Below, one piece after another: positions 63,287 to 64,000 of a stretch of DNA of 64,000 nucleotides (the stretch's first letter is position 1; every line of letters begins with the position of its first letter). Source of the DNA: Brachynemurus nebulosus (taxonomy: Eukaryota > Arthropoda > Insecta > Neuroptera > Myrmeleontidae); assembly GCA_035578155.1 (NCBI GenBank), contig JAPWDM010000015.1, positions 3,788,001 to 3,852,000 of the forward strand, in the 5' to 3' direction. Below the pieces are notes generated by a model, which was not told where the DNA came from, did not search any database, and was given only the letters and a program-made list of their open reading frames with translations. The translations under genes and the position numbers were made by a program.

Positions 63287-63973
63287 ATGTCTGTTTTAAA
63301 GATATTTTTAATCTTAACACCTGGTTATTTGGCTTATTCAATTAATAAAAACAATGATATTCAAAAGCTAAATAATAATTACAACAACACCGGCAGATTG
63401 AGGTGCGGTTTATTTAATGATTTTGATAATCTAGACATTAATCCTAGAAAGTGGAATAAGACTCATTTAAGATGGGATTATGTTGGAGCTAATCAAACGA
63501 TTTTGAATTTAACGCAAGCCGCCTTTCAAATGTGGCAGGATCATTCGAATTTAGTTTTTCAATATGATAATCTTAATCCCGATATCATAATTTCCAACCG
63601 TAAACTTAATCACACCTTTGAAAAATATCCTAATTGGTGTTCGGAGGTATTTGATGGAGTCGGGGGCGTCTTGGCTCATGCATTTTATCCATACTTTAAC
63701 AGAACCACCGAAATTCATATTGATTTAGATGAAAGATGGTCGTTAAAACAAAACGAGGAAGCTGAGAGCTTAAACCTTTTTGCTGTATTAACGCACGAAA
63801 TTGCCCATTCTGTTGGAATAAGCCACCGTGATAATAATGAATCTATTATGTATCTTTATTACAACCCAAAATGGAATCGTAAGCTAGATTCGGAAGTTAT
63901 AGCCGATATTCAAAATTTGTATGGTGTAAATGAAAAGAGGTTGGTGGCCCCCCAATTATGTACAATACTTTAA
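63287..63973 (+). CDS. Secreted matrix metalloproteinase
   Basis: 228 aa, intact. Signal peptide MSVLKIFLILTPGYLAYS. A short pro-segment ends in RLRCGLFND, resembling the cysteine switch (PRCGxPD). The catalytic domain has HLRWDY, an AAFQMWQDHSNLVF helix, GGVLAHAFYP, IHIDLDERW, the zinc motif HEIAHSVGISH (HExxHxxGxxH) and SIMYLYY as Met-turn. No hemopexin domain. This is the minimal MMP layout also seen in granulovirus MMPs, thought to cut basement membrane or cuticle. It lies 189 bp after a Polinton gene on the same strand, so it is read as cargo of element B unless the element ends before it. Could alternatively be a host MMP at the border. Confidence 0.8.
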   Translation: MSVLKIFLILTPGYLAYSINKNNDIQKLNNNYNNTGRLRCGLFNDFDNLDINPRKWNKTHLRWDYVGANQTILNLTQAAFQMWQDHSNLVFQYDNLNPDIIISNRKLNHTFEKYPNWCSEVFDGVGGVLAHAFYPYFNRTTEIHIDLDERWSLKQNEEAESLNLFAVLTHEIAHSVGISHRDNNESIMYLYYNPKWNRKLDSEVIADIQNLYGVNEKRLVAPQLCTIL

Positions 63974-64000
63974 AAGATTTTGATGCGCTACTTATTGTAG

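Larger units (their letters stand above)
50973..64000 (+). mobile_element. Polinton/Maverick (adintovirus-like) element B, runs off the window
   Basis: It begins AGTAGGTAAGCTGAGTCG and contains integrase, packaging ATPase, adenain-like protease, penton-like protein and double-jelly-roll major capsid, the diagnostic Polinton/adintovirus set, plus accessory genes. The left block is transcribed leftward and the capsid block rightward from a divergent promoter at about 58.85 kb. No polymerase is present up to 64,000, so it should lie to the right. Confidence 0.85.

Overview
The window is AT-rich, intron-poor, repeat-packed eukaryotic DNA. It suggests an arthropod nuclear genome, most likely an insect: there are Ty3/gypsy errantivirus-type elements with F-type envelope genes, TTAGG-flavoured tandem repeats, Tc1, pogo and Harbinger relics, and a Polinton/Maverick (adintovirus-like) element whose accessory ORFs resemble families I associate with hemipteran genomes. 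The order cannot be fixed from sequence alone. I see no confident host gene, no rRNA, no CRISPR array and no bacterial operon structure.

Layout. 1-0.5 kb: 3' end and LTR of a retrotransposon. 0.5-1.5 kb: ~91 bp tandem repeat. 4.7-7.0 kb (-): a broken multi-copy arthropod element ORF. 9.1-9.6 kb: a MITE. 11.0-11.8 kb (+): a gypsy pol relic. 13.9-27.7 kb (-): a decayed errantivirus-type element (env, integrase, RNase H, gag, primer-binding site, LTR). It is interrupted by an 8.5 kb DNA transposon (15,968-24,447), which carries its own broken transposase and an inner long-inverted-repeat block holding ten near-identical ~357 bp tandem units. Each unit contains a tRNA-Thr(GGT)-like Pol III gene. 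27.7-29.5 kb: Penelope GIY-YIG fragment and other retroelement debris. 29.7-32.0 kb: a non-autonomous element with clean TIRs, an 8 bp target duplication and four perfect heat-shock elements at ~100 bp spacing. 33.4-37.4 kb (-): a nearly complete LINE (ORF1, endonuclease, RT). 38.3-39.4 kb: an inverted Tc1 dimer. 39.7-43.3 kb (-): a second errantivirus fragment. 43.3-49.1 kb: Mutator-like, Harbinger, pogo-MITE and CACTA-like relics.

49.7-64.0 kb: two Polinton termini in the same orientation. The first (49,706) is followed only by the N-terminal part of a protein-primed family B DNA polymerase, cut off at 50,973 where the second terminus starts. The second element runs off the window. Leftward it encodes integrase with chromodomain, a fibre-like coiled-coil protein, a DUF8207-type protein and the packaging ATPase. 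Rightward it encodes a minor capsid/core protein with a parvovirus-type PLA2 domain, an adenain-like cysteine protease, a penton-like protein, the double-jelly-roll major capsid protein, a conserved small protein and a secreted matrix metalloproteinase. Integrase would insert the genome, the polymerase (expected to the right of the window) would copy it, and the ATPase, protease, penton and major capsid would build and fill the particle. PLA2, fibre and metalloproteinase suggest entry and spread functions.

Many frames here are broken by single-base length changes in homopolymer runs, so real decay and sequence error must be separated before calling the viral element dead.
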